In this document: piece after piece, positions 1 through 5,493 of the stretch
How positions within the stretch are numbered: position 1 is the first letter of the stretch
How the letters are laid out: every line of letters starts with the position of its first letter
Program-made: the position numbers and the translations under genes
Assembly: GCA_017621295.1 (NCBI GenBank)
Contig: JAGATI010000063.1
Location: forward strand, 1 to 5,580
Length of the DNA stretch: 5,580 nucleotides
From: Clostridia bacterium
GTDB taxonomy: Bacteria > Bacillota_A > Clostridia > TANB77 > CAG-508
Direction: 5' to 3'
Notes under the pieces: generated by a model
The model's database searches: none
What the model was told of the DNA's origin: nothing
The model's input: only the letters and a program-made list of their open reading frames with translations

Positions 1-27
1 AAGTGTCTTAGAAAGGGCGAGAGACAT
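1..27 (-). CDS. Start of an unidentified gene, cut by the left edge of the window
   Basis: An ATG on the minus strand at 27-25 opens a frame that stays open to the window edge and reads MSLALSKTL. It lies 24 nt after the stop of the coiled-coil gene and on the same strand, so it is placed as the next gene of the same operon. These bases are richer in G+C than the flanking spacer, which fits a switch from spacer to coding sequence. No Shine-Dalgarno sequence precedes it, as for the other genes here. Nine residues are too few to assign a family. By position it is probably another virion or tail gene, but that is inference only. Confidence 0.45.
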
Positions 28-51
28 GTCTACACTAATCTATAAATATAT

Positions 52-1452
52 TTAAAAACTTATTATACCATGATTTGCTGGTGAATATCCCTTATCATTT
101 AAAAAGTCTCTCAATTCTTTACTGAATGTGAGAACTATATAGTCTTTCAATGTATCAGGTACTTCAGAATCTACAGTACCAAGCTTAACATAATCAAAAT
201 ATCTCTTATCAGCATATTTTGGTGCAGTTGCTTGTGTAACCATATTAGCTATAGATTGAGTAGCTATTGCTGCTTGATCTTTAGCTATATCTCTTACAGA
301 TTCTTTTATATTGTCAGCAGCTTTAGTTTCGGTATTTGCATTACCGGGACCACCAAGTGCTTTATCTACAGAATTCAATACTGCTTTATTTACCTTACTG
401 TTTCTTATAGTGTCATCAGGTTCAGTTGTATCATCATTATCCCCACAACCACAATCTGGATTTGTGAACTCACTAAGCAATACTTTATTCACGGCACCAT
501 CAAGCATATTTGCAACTTTTTCATTTGCTAGACAAGAATCAACCTGAGCTTCTACTAATGGCATGAGATTTTCATTGACACAACCAGTAAGAGAATCTTT
601 AAGTGCTTCATATTCTCTATGGAGTTCATCTTTAGTGTTGTCAACCAATCCATCTAATTTAGCCTTATATTTGTCATATTCAGCTTTAGTATTTTCTATA
701 GCTTCTTTTAGATTCTCAGGTATACAAGCTTCTTGTACTTCATCTATAGCTTTCTTTACACTATCATCTATATTAGCAGTTATGTTGTCTATACTTTCAT
801 GTAAATAAGTTATACTGTCTGCAAGATCTTCTGTATATTTGTCTTGTATTTCTTTGACTTTATTGTTTAGATCTTCTATCTTATCTGTATATGTAGATAT
901 CCATTCAACATTCTTCTTAGTAGTATCTACAATGTCATTCTTATCAGCTAGCTCTTTGAGTTCTTTAGTCAGATTAGTATATAGCTTTGCTGTATCATCA
1001 TATTTAGATATAGTAGATTCAACATCATTGAGCTTGTCATCTAATAATTTATTGAATTTGCTCACCTTATCAGATATAGTGTCATTGCCTACCAATGACA
1101 ACATACCATTGTCATATGTGAAAAACTTATCATCTACACTTGTAGCTGGAAACTTTTGAGTAAGTATTCTATTTCCAATATATGTTGTTGATATCTCAAA
1201 TTGTGATTTGTCAATACTTGTAAATGGAAGCAATGACTTTATTCCATCATTTCCATCAGTGACACATAAGTCATTCCAATCAGCATCTGTAGTTGTACCT
1301 GATTGTAAAGGATTGACCACCACTAATGCATGACTTGGCAATCCTAAGTTGCCAACATATTTTTGTAATTGTTGTACAGTCGCATTAGACATTATCAAAT
1401 TTACTGGATTGCCAATTACATTTGATGCTGAACCTATGTTACCGTTATTCAT
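52..1452 (-). CDS. Probable phage virion protein with long central coiled coil
   Basis: This 466-residue protein matches no family that I recognise. Residues 1-120 form a mixed, probably globular N-terminal part (Gly/Asn-rich start, then a hydrophobic strand at HALVVVNP near 41-48). Residues about 125-330 are highly charged with heptad-like spacing of hydrophobics and many K, E and D, as expected of a long coiled coil. An acidic linker with a CGCG motif (334-337) and DDTTEPDD follows. Next come an Ala/Gln-rich helix (about 375-410) and a small C-terminal domain rich in Tyr, Phe and Leu (about 412-466). No signal peptide or membrane segment is visible. Its start overlaps the stop of the upstream gp15-like gene by 8 nt, so the two are likely co-translated. 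The shape and neighbours suggest a fibre, baseplate or other structural protein of the virion. A cytoplasmic scaffold is also possible. Confidence 0.85.
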   Translation of the reverse strand: MNNGNIGSASNVIGNPVNLIMSNATVQQLQKYVGNLGLPSHALVVVNPLQSGTTTDADWNDLCVTDGNDGIKSLLPFTSIDKSQFEISTTYIGNRILTQKFPATSVDDKFFTYDNGMLSLVGNDTISDKVSKFNKLLDDKLNDVESTISKYDDTAKLYTNLTKELKELADKNDIVDTTKKNVEWISTYTDKIEDLNNKVKEIQDKYTEDLADSITYLHESIDNITANIDDSVKKAIDEVQEACIPENLKEAIENTKAEYDKYKAKLDGLVDNTKDELHREYEALKDSLTGCVNENLMPLVEAQVDSCLANEKVANMLDGAVNKVLLSEFTNPDCGCGDNDDTTEPDDTIRNSKVNKAVLNSVDKALGGPGNANTETKAADNIKESVRDIAKDQAAIATQSIANMVTQATAPKYADKRYFDYVKLGTVDSEVPDTLKDYIVLTFSKELRDFLNDKGYSPANHGIISF

Positions 1453-2233
1453 CTAAAACTGATATTCTGTATTTTTGTGTCTCTATCTTTGGTTCTTTAA
1501 TGTTTCTATGTATGTCTATGAATCCACCAAAGCTTGCCATTACATTCTTATTGTTGCATTCAGAACGTTCATTTACTATAGGATAGTTAGAACAAATTCT
1601 AATGTCAAAATCAATTATCTTTTGATTTGTTTCTTGAGATGACATGTCTATCTTATTGAACTCTACTTGCTGATTGCCATCATGTTCTAATGAGCATTCT
1701 ATAATCTGTCCAAGATATGTTATGTTGAAATATCTTTGAAATACAAGCTTATTTATTAACTCTTCCATCAATATTAGGCTTTCATTTGTATTAGAAAGCA
1801 CATATTTCAAATGCATGTTGAGTTCTATTGGAAGTCTACGTATCTCAGCATTATATCCCACTATATCATCTCCTGAACGTCTTTCATATGTTCCTCTAAC
1901 AAATGGATTAGACAACTCTTCTTGAGGTACACTAACATTACCAAACTCACAAACGCATCGTGGCATTTCATGATATATCCAGTCTTCTCCTGTTGTCTCA
2001 TTCCATTTGAACTCATATCCATTTGATTCTATATACATGACTGAAGATCCTGTATTGAATATAAAGTGCTTTATTGGCTTACCATATAGTACTATATTTC
2101 TTGTAAGCCATCCAAGTACTCCCTTTGCCAATATGCTGAAAAATCTATCATCTCTATTGTATAAGTTGTCATGTTTTTCAATATCCCATGGATGAAGCCA
2201 TTTGTCTTCTATCTTATTTACTATGCCCTGCAT
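1445..2233 (-). CDS. Putative tail-sheath stabiliser/completion protein, T4 gp15-like
   Basis: A 262-residue protein. Its order of features follows the gp15 family of T4-like myoviruses, which caps the contractile tail and joins it to the head. There is an N-terminal R-FFSILAKGVLGWL helix (30-42, compare the RRYATLMGDLF segment I recall for T4 gp15). Next comes an IKHFIFNTGSSVMY strand segment (54-67), then a MPR motif (90-92). A block RLPIELNMHLKYVLSN (133-148) leads into a helix ESLILMEELINKLV (151-164), an FNITYLG strand (169-175), and a late IIDFDIRICSNYPIV strand (206-220). The family's 'lower strand, helix watching the tail end, final strand' layout is what I match; identity is low and recalled from memory. 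The start ATG has no Shine-Dalgarno sequence. It is the first gene of the minus-strand operon, directly beside the divergent intergenic region. If correct, it marks the phage as contractile-tailed. Another tail or neck protein is the main alternative. Confidence 0.5.
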   Translation of the reverse strand: MQGIVNKIEDKWLHPWDIEKHDNLYNRDDRFFSILAKGVLGWLTRNIVLYGKPIKHFIFNTGSSVMYIESNGYEFKWNETTGEDWIYHEMPRCVCEFGNVSVPQEELSNPFVRGTYERRSGDDIVGYNAEIRRLPIELNMHLKYVLSNTNESLILMEELINKLVFQRYFNITYLGQIIECSLEHDGNQQVEFNKIDMSSQETNQKIIDFDIRICSNYPIVNERSECNNKNVMASFGGFIDIHRNIKEPKIETQKYRISVLDE

Positions 2234-2339
2234 ATACTGTTATGATTGACATTAAGTTATATATATTAAAAATAGTATTTGAAATTGAATATGTAAGTAT
2301 ACATTACTATTTTTATATATATTTAAGACTTATATCAAT
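2234..2339. promoter_or_regulatory. Divergent intergenic region with presumed promoters for both operons
   Basis: This 106-nt gap separates the start codons of the minus-strand structural operon and the plus-strand repeat-protein operon, so promoters for both must lie here or further upstream. It is almost entirely A+T. A perfect TTGACA hexamer sits at 2246-2251 on the plus strand but has no good -10 at 16-18 nt. A weak plus-strand pair TTGAAT (2285-2290) and TATTTT (2308-2313) has a 17-nt spacer. On the minus strand TATACT (2301 to 2296) could be a -10. None is convincing in such AT-rich DNA, and no Bacteroidota-type TAnnTTTG box is present. The region's clearest feature is an inverted repeat, listed separately. 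Confidence 0.55.
2259..2322. repeat. Long imperfect inverted repeat with a nested small hairpin
   Basis: The left arm 2259-2277 (atatatat, t, aaaaatagta) pairs with the right arm 2305-2322 (tactattttt, atatatat) with a single bulged T at 2267; counted without extension, 11 bp (2267-2277 with 2305-2315) pair perfectly. The 27-nt loop contains a second small dyad, ATGTA (2291-2295) and TACAT (2300-2304) around AGTA, immediately next to the right arm. Placed midway between divergent genes, it could be an operator for a dimeric regulator or an RNA hairpin in a leader. It lacks G:C pairs, so as an intrinsic terminator it would be weak, and neither operon ends here. The TA-rich outer part may be chance; the aaaaatagta core is more specific. 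Confidence 0.5.
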
Positions 2340-2846
2340 ATGGAATACATATATGTAGATTTGAATAATGACTTTGAAGAATTTGTACTTGCAAAAATAT
2401 CTATAGAAAAATTTTGGATTTCAGAAAAAATTATAGAGAGTAAGTTGTCTATAGATGAATTTGTATCAAAACTTAATATGCATAAGACTGTATATTCTGA
2501 CACTAGTGATGAAATTATACCATTTTCTATAATAGAAACTTCTAAAACAAAATACATATTTACTGTTGCAGACAATAATATAGACAATTTAAAGAAAGCA
2601 CTTGAATATATAGAATATGATTTGTCTAATCTAATAAGAGTTACAAAAGAAGACTTGTATATAAATAATGTAATTGAAGATAAGTCATATTTTATAATTG
2701 ACAACAAAGTATGTCTTCCATCTAAGTCATATAAAGCATCATATGACATAAATAAGACAATACAATTAAAATATGATAACATAAAGCCAGAATATATAGA
2801 AGAGACAGTAGTAAAAAATATACTAGTTGAAGACAATCAAATATGA
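2340..2846 (+). CDS. Unrecognised acidic 168-residue protein leading the repeat-protein operon
   Basis: I do not recognise this family. The protein has 168 residues, is rich in Ile, Asp, Glu, Asn, Lys and Tyr, has one Trp (26) and one Cys (125), and shows no signal peptide, membrane helix or repeat. Predicted elements alternate: a strand MEYIYVDL, a helix about 11-45 (DFEEFVLAKISIEKFWISEK and on), a strand FSIIET and YIFTVAD (62-77), a helix NLKKALEYIEYDL (83-95), then strand-like segments. This fits a compact alpha/beta domain. Its TGA stop overlaps the ATG of the next gene as ATGA (2843-2846), so the two are probably translationally coupled. It lacks the EFLVNK leader and W-repeat shared by the four genes after it. 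An antisense frame of equal length exists, but this strand is favoured by the coupling, the acidic composition and the shared direction of the following genes. Confidence 0.82.
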   Translation: MEYIYVDLNNDFEEFVLAKISIEKFWISEKIIESKLSIDEFVSKLNMHKTVYSDTSDEIIPFSIIETSKTKYIFTVADNNIDNLKKALEYIEYDLSNLIRVTKEDLYINNVIEDKSYFIIDNKVCLPSKSYKASYDINKTIQLKYDNIKPEYIEETVVKNILVEDNQI

Positions 2847-3538
2847 GACATATACAAGAATTTCTAGTAAACAAGAAGATAAATAAGAAGATAGATAATT
2901 ATGCATATTATCCTGAAACAAAAGATGAATTGAAGAAAATAATAAAAGATTTGATTAGTAAAGACATATATAACTTAAATTGTATTGATACAAATAAGAT
3001 AACAGATATGTCAGGATTGTTTCCAGGAATACAATCAGAAACATATGTTAAATCTACCAGTATAGATATAAGTGATTGGGATGTCAGTAATGTTGAAGAT
3101 ATGTCAGGTATGTTCAATGGATTGTCAAAATTTAATTCAGATATAAGCAAATGGGATGTGAGTAAAGTAAAGATAATGGAAAGTATGTTTAGTGGATGCT
3201 GCATATTTGATAAAGACTTAAGCAATTGGGATACACAAGAATTAGTAAATGCAAATTATATGTTTAATAATTGTCATAAGTTTGAGGGCAAAGGCTTATC
3301 AAAATGGAAGACAAATAATCTATATTTTGCAATTAAGATGTTTGAAAATTGTGATCATTTCAATGAAGATATAAGTAATTGGAATGTCAAAAACTTAAGA
3401 AGAGCAGAAAATATGTTTTATTGTTGTATTTCATTTAATAAAGATTTGTCAAAATGGAACTTAGGAGAATATTGTAATTATGAAAATATGTTTTTTGGTT
3501 GTGATTTGTTAGATGACTTACCGGAATGGTACTATTAA
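2843..3538 (+). CDS. BspA-like/DUF285 leucine-rich repeat protein, paralog 1 (6 repeats)
   Basis: A 231-residue protein with three parts. Residues 1-18 (MRHIQEFLVNKKINKKID) are the leader shared with the next three genes. Residues about 20-60 form a helical cap (YYPETKDELKKIIKDLISK) ending in NLNCIDTNKITDMSGLF, a phrase typical of the half-repeat before DUF285 arrays. From residue 78, six units begin at W79, W104, W129, W155, W180 and W205, and the protein closes with LPEWYY. Units 1-2 fit the WDVSNVxxMxxMF pattern; units 3-6 lose NVSNV but keep W, MF, C and the FN/FE turn, and unit 3 is 26 residues long. DUF285/BspA-type repeats form leucine-rich solenoids, usually on surface proteins that bind other proteins. 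Here there is no signal peptide or lipobox. The start is fixed by the ATGA overlap with the preceding gene and by the leader. Ligand and role are unknown. Confidence 0.9.
   Translation: MRHIQEFLVNKKINKKIDNYAYYPETKDELKKIIKDLISKDIYNLNCIDTNKITDMSGLFPGIQSETYVKSTSIDISDWDVSNVEDMSGMFNGLSKFNSDISKWDVSKVKIMESMFSGCCIFDKDLSNWDTQELVNANYMFNNCHKFEGKGLSKWKTNNLYFAIKMFENCDHFNEDISNWNVKNLRRAENMFYCCISFNKDLSKWNLGEYCNYENMFFGCDLLDDLPEWYY
3074..3526 (+). repeat. Six tandem units of about 75 bp encoding DUF285 repeats (paralog 1)
   Basis: Tryptophan codons recur at 3077, 3152, 3227, 3305, 3380 and 3455, spaced 75, 75, 78, 75 and 75 bp, and the closing W codon is at 3527. Nucleotide similarity between the units is low compared with the two arrays downstream, so this is the most diverged array. 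Confidence 0.88.
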
Positions 3539-3557
3539 AATTTATATTGTATTAAAT

Positions 3558-4484
3558 ATGATAAGTATATATGAATTTCTAGTAAATAAGAGAATAAACA
3601 ATAAGATAGATCAAATTATATATAAGTACTTTCCAAAAAATAAAAAAGAGCTGATATATATCATAAAAGATCTATTGTCTAAAGGTATATATGATTTGAA
3701 TTGCATTGATACTGGTGAAATATGTGATATGTTTGACTTATTTAACTTCATACCAGAAAAGCTTAAGAAAAACAATATAGATGTCAGCAATTGGGATGTC
3801 AGTAATGTTGAAGATATGACATTGTTGTTCTATAATATGAAACATTTCAATTGTAACTTAAACAACTGGAATGTAAGTAATGTTGGAAATATGGGGGCTA
3901 TGTTTAAAGGGTGTGAAAACTTCAATCAACCACTAAACAAATGGAATGTAAGCAATGTAATAAATATGGAAGGTATGTTTCAAGGTTGTGAGAAATTTAA
4001 TCAGGATATAAATGATTGGAATGTAAGCAATGTTAAAAATATGAATGCAATGTTTTATTTTTGTAGAAGCTTTAATAAGCCATTAGACAAATGGAATGTA
4101 GGCAGTGTCGAAAATATGTCAAATATGTTTGGCAATTGTGAAAATTTCAATCAACCATTAAATGACTGGGATGTAAGTTATGTAGACATTATGACAAATA
4201 TGTTTCAAGACTGTAAGAAATTTGATAGACCTTTAGACAATTGGGACACATATAATGTTACAAATATGTCTGGTATGTTTTATGGGTGTGAAAGTTTCAA
4301 TCAATCATTAGACAAATGGGATGTGAGAAATGTAGGTGATATGTCGTGGATGTTTAGAAAATGCAAATCATTTTGTAAATCATTAGATGCATGGGATGTG
4401 TCCAATGTTGAAGATATGGATTGTATGTTTTCTGGTTGTGATTCTCTAAAAAATAAGCCAAAATGGTATAATGAAGAAGACTAA
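3558..4484 (+). CDS. BspA-like/DUF285 leucine-rich repeat protein, paralog 2 (9 repeats)
   Basis: A 308-residue protein. The frame is open upstream to 3513, but the ATG at 3558 is chosen because it gives MISIYEFLVNKRINNKID, matching the leaders of the neighbours, and because it starts 19 nt after the previous stop instead of overlapping it. A helical cap (about 25-45, KNKKELIYIIKDLLSK) and DLNCIDTGEICDM precede nine repeats at W79 and then every 25 residues to W279, closing with PKWYNEED (W303). Most units keep W[ND]VSNVxNMxxMFxxCxxFNxxL, so nearly every turn carries a Cys at the same place, a ladder that would line one face of the solenoid. Unit 8 has an extra Cys (SFCKSL). It lacks a signal peptide. 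The variable positions fall between the fixed residues, as in binding scaffolds. Binding function is inferred from the family, not seen. Confidence 0.92.
   Translation: MISIYEFLVNKRINNKIDQIIYKYFPKNKKELIYIIKDLLSKGIYDLNCIDTGEICDMFDLFNFIPEKLKKNNIDVSNWDVSNVEDMTLLFYNMKHFNCNLNNWNVSNVGNMGAMFKGCENFNQPLNKWNVSNVINMEGMFQGCEKFNQDINDWNVSNVKNMNAMFYFCRSFNKPLDKWNVGSVENMSNMFGNCENFNQPLNDWDVSYVDIMTNMFQDCKKFDRPLDNWDTYNVTNMSGMFYGCESFNQSLDKWDVRNVGDMSWMFRKCKSFCKSLDAWDVSNVEDMDCMFSGCDSLKNKPKWYNEED
3789..4463 (+). repeat. Nine tandem 75-bp units encoding DUF285 repeats (paralog 2)
   Basis: The W codon recurs with a 75-bp period from 3792 to 4392, and the closing W codon (4464) follows after 72 bp. Units are clearly related at the DNA level, with repeated phrases such as ttcaatcaacca and aaatggaatgtaag. 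They share blocks with the array in the next gene. Confidence 0.92.
4136..4177 (+). repeat. 42-nt exact direct repeat, copy 1 (in paralog 2)
   Basis: These 42 bases are identical to 5207-5248 in paralog 3, and the match stops at both ends. It spans the junction of repeat units 5 and 6 (CENFNQPLNDWDVS). Identity that includes third codon positions points to recent duplication or gene conversion, not only protein-level constraint. Confidence 0.9.
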
Positions 4485-4487
4485 TAT

Positions 4488-5471
4488 ATGATAAGCTTAA
4501 ATGAATTTCTAGTAAACAAGAAGATAACTAATAAGATAGATAATTATGCATATCATCCAAATACAACAGAGGAATTAATATCTAACATAAAGAAGTTGTT
4601 AAATCAAGACATACATGACTTAAATTGCATTGATACTAGTAATATAACAGATATGTCTCGTATATTTTATGATATATACATAAATGACATAGATGACATT
4701 GACATTAGCAACTGGGATGTTAGTAAAGTTGAAAATATGTCTCATATATTTTATGGTTGCCGTAATTTCAATTGTGACATAAGTGGTTGGAATGTCAGTA
4801 ATGTTACAAATATGACATCTATGTTTTATGATTGTGAAAATTTCAATTGTGACATAAGTAATTGGAATGTAAGTAAAGTTAAAGATATGAGATATGCGTT
4901 TCATAACTGTAAAAAATTCAATCAATCTTTGAATAATTGGAATGTTAGTAATGTTGAAAATATGTCAGGTATATTTCATGGCTGTAAGAAATTTAATAAA
5001 CCATTGGACAAATGGAATGTAAGTAAAGTTAAATATATAGATAGTATGTTTAGTAATTGTATTAAATTCAATCAGAACTTAAATAGTTGGAATGTGAGTA
5101 GAGTTATAGATATGAAATATATGTTCAATAATTGTAATAAATTTGACAAACCATTGAACAAATGGAACGTAAGTAATGTTGAAATTATGAATAATATGTT
5201 TGCTGGTTGTGAAAATTTCAATCAACCATTAAATGACTGGGATGTAAGCAAAGTTAGAAATATGGAGCAAATGTTTGAAGACTGTAATAGCTTCAATAAG
5301 CCATTAGACAAATGGAATGTGAGCAATGTTAAAAATATGAAAAATATGTTTTCATATTGCATAAAATTCAATCAATTATTAGATAGTTGGAATGTCAATA
5401 AGAATGTTACAACTATAGACTTTATGTTCAATTGGTGTAATAATTTGCAGAAGTTACCTTATTGGTATTAA
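4488..5471 (+). CDS. BspA-like/DUF285 leucine-rich repeat protein, paralog 3 (10 repeats)
   Basis: A 327-residue protein starting 3 nt after the previous stop. The leader MISLNEFLVNKKITNKID is followed by the cap NTTEELISNIKKLLNQ (about 25-40) and HDLNCIDTSNITDMSRIF. Ten repeats follow at W76 and every 25 residues to W301, closing with LPYWY (W326). The last unit is irregular (WNVNKNVTTIDFMF), with one residue added before and one lost after the MF pair. Units 1 and 2 both carry FNCDIS, adding a second Cys per turn. The first 70 nt of the gene are nearly the same as in paralog 1, including NYAY, more alike than the repeat parts. No signal peptide, lipobox or membrane helix is seen. A solenoid used for protein binding is the family expectation; the partner is unknown. 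Confidence 0.92.
   Translation: MISLNEFLVNKKITNKIDNYAYHPNTTEELISNIKKLLNQDIHDLNCIDTSNITDMSRIFYDIYINDIDDIDISNWDVSKVENMSHIFYGCRNFNCDISGWNVSNVTNMTSMFYDCENFNCDISNWNVSKVKDMRYAFHNCKKFNQSLNNWNVSNVENMSGIFHGCKKFNKPLDKWNVSKVKYIDSMFSNCIKFNQNLNSWNVSRVIDMKYMFNNCNKFDKPLNKWNVSNVEIMNNMFAGCENFNQPLNDWDVSKVRNMEQMFEDCNSFNKPLDKWNVSNVKNMKNMFSYCIKFNQLLDSWNVNKNVTTIDFMFNWCNNLQKLPYWY
4710..5462 (+). repeat. Ten tandem 75-bp units encoding DUF285 repeats (paralog 3)
   Basis: The W codon recurs every 75 bp from 4713 to 5388, and the closing W codon is at 5463. Adjacent units 1 and 2 share an identical 21-nt block (4764-4784 and 4839-4859), exactly one period apart, suggesting a recent single-unit duplication. Confidence 0.92.
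5207..5248 (+). repeat. 42-nt exact direct repeat, copy 2 (in paralog 3)
   Basis: Identical to 4136-4177 in paralog 2. Here it spans the junction of units 7 and 8, so the two copies sit at different ordinal positions in their arrays. Confidence 0.9.
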
Positions 5472-5493
5472 TTATATATTTAAACGAATAATT

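Noticed and set aside
41..48. TATAAATA on the plus strand, identical to the T4 late promoter core
   Set aside because: It points into the antisense of the coiled-coil gene with no plus-strand gene behind it, and such octamers are expected by chance in this AT-rich spacer. The minus-strand TTTAAATA nearby is only a near match.
26..55. Tiny plus-strand frame starting at ATG 26
   Set aside because: It ends after nine codons and overlaps the better-placed minus-strand start at 27.
2330..2836. A 168-codon open frame on the minus strand antisense to the 2340-2846 gene
   Set aside because: Its product is Ser/Ile-rich as expected of an antisense shadow in AT-rich DNA, it would run into the divergent region, and the plus-strand frame is supported by the ATGA overlap with the following gene.
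3513..3557. Upstream extension of paralog 2 to an ATG at 3513
   Set aside because: It would overlap the previous gene by 26 nt and place 15 unrelated residues before the leader conserved in all paralogs.
3074..5462. CRISPR-like array or noncoding tandem repeat because of the regular 75-bp period
   Set aside because: The period is in frame, variation follows codon structure and the units encode a known protein repeat; there are no constant repeats with unique spacers.
4710..5462. Target of a diversity-generating retroelement
   Set aside because: No template repeat or reverse transcriptase is seen, and variation is spread over units and not confined to adenine-derived codons at the C-terminus.
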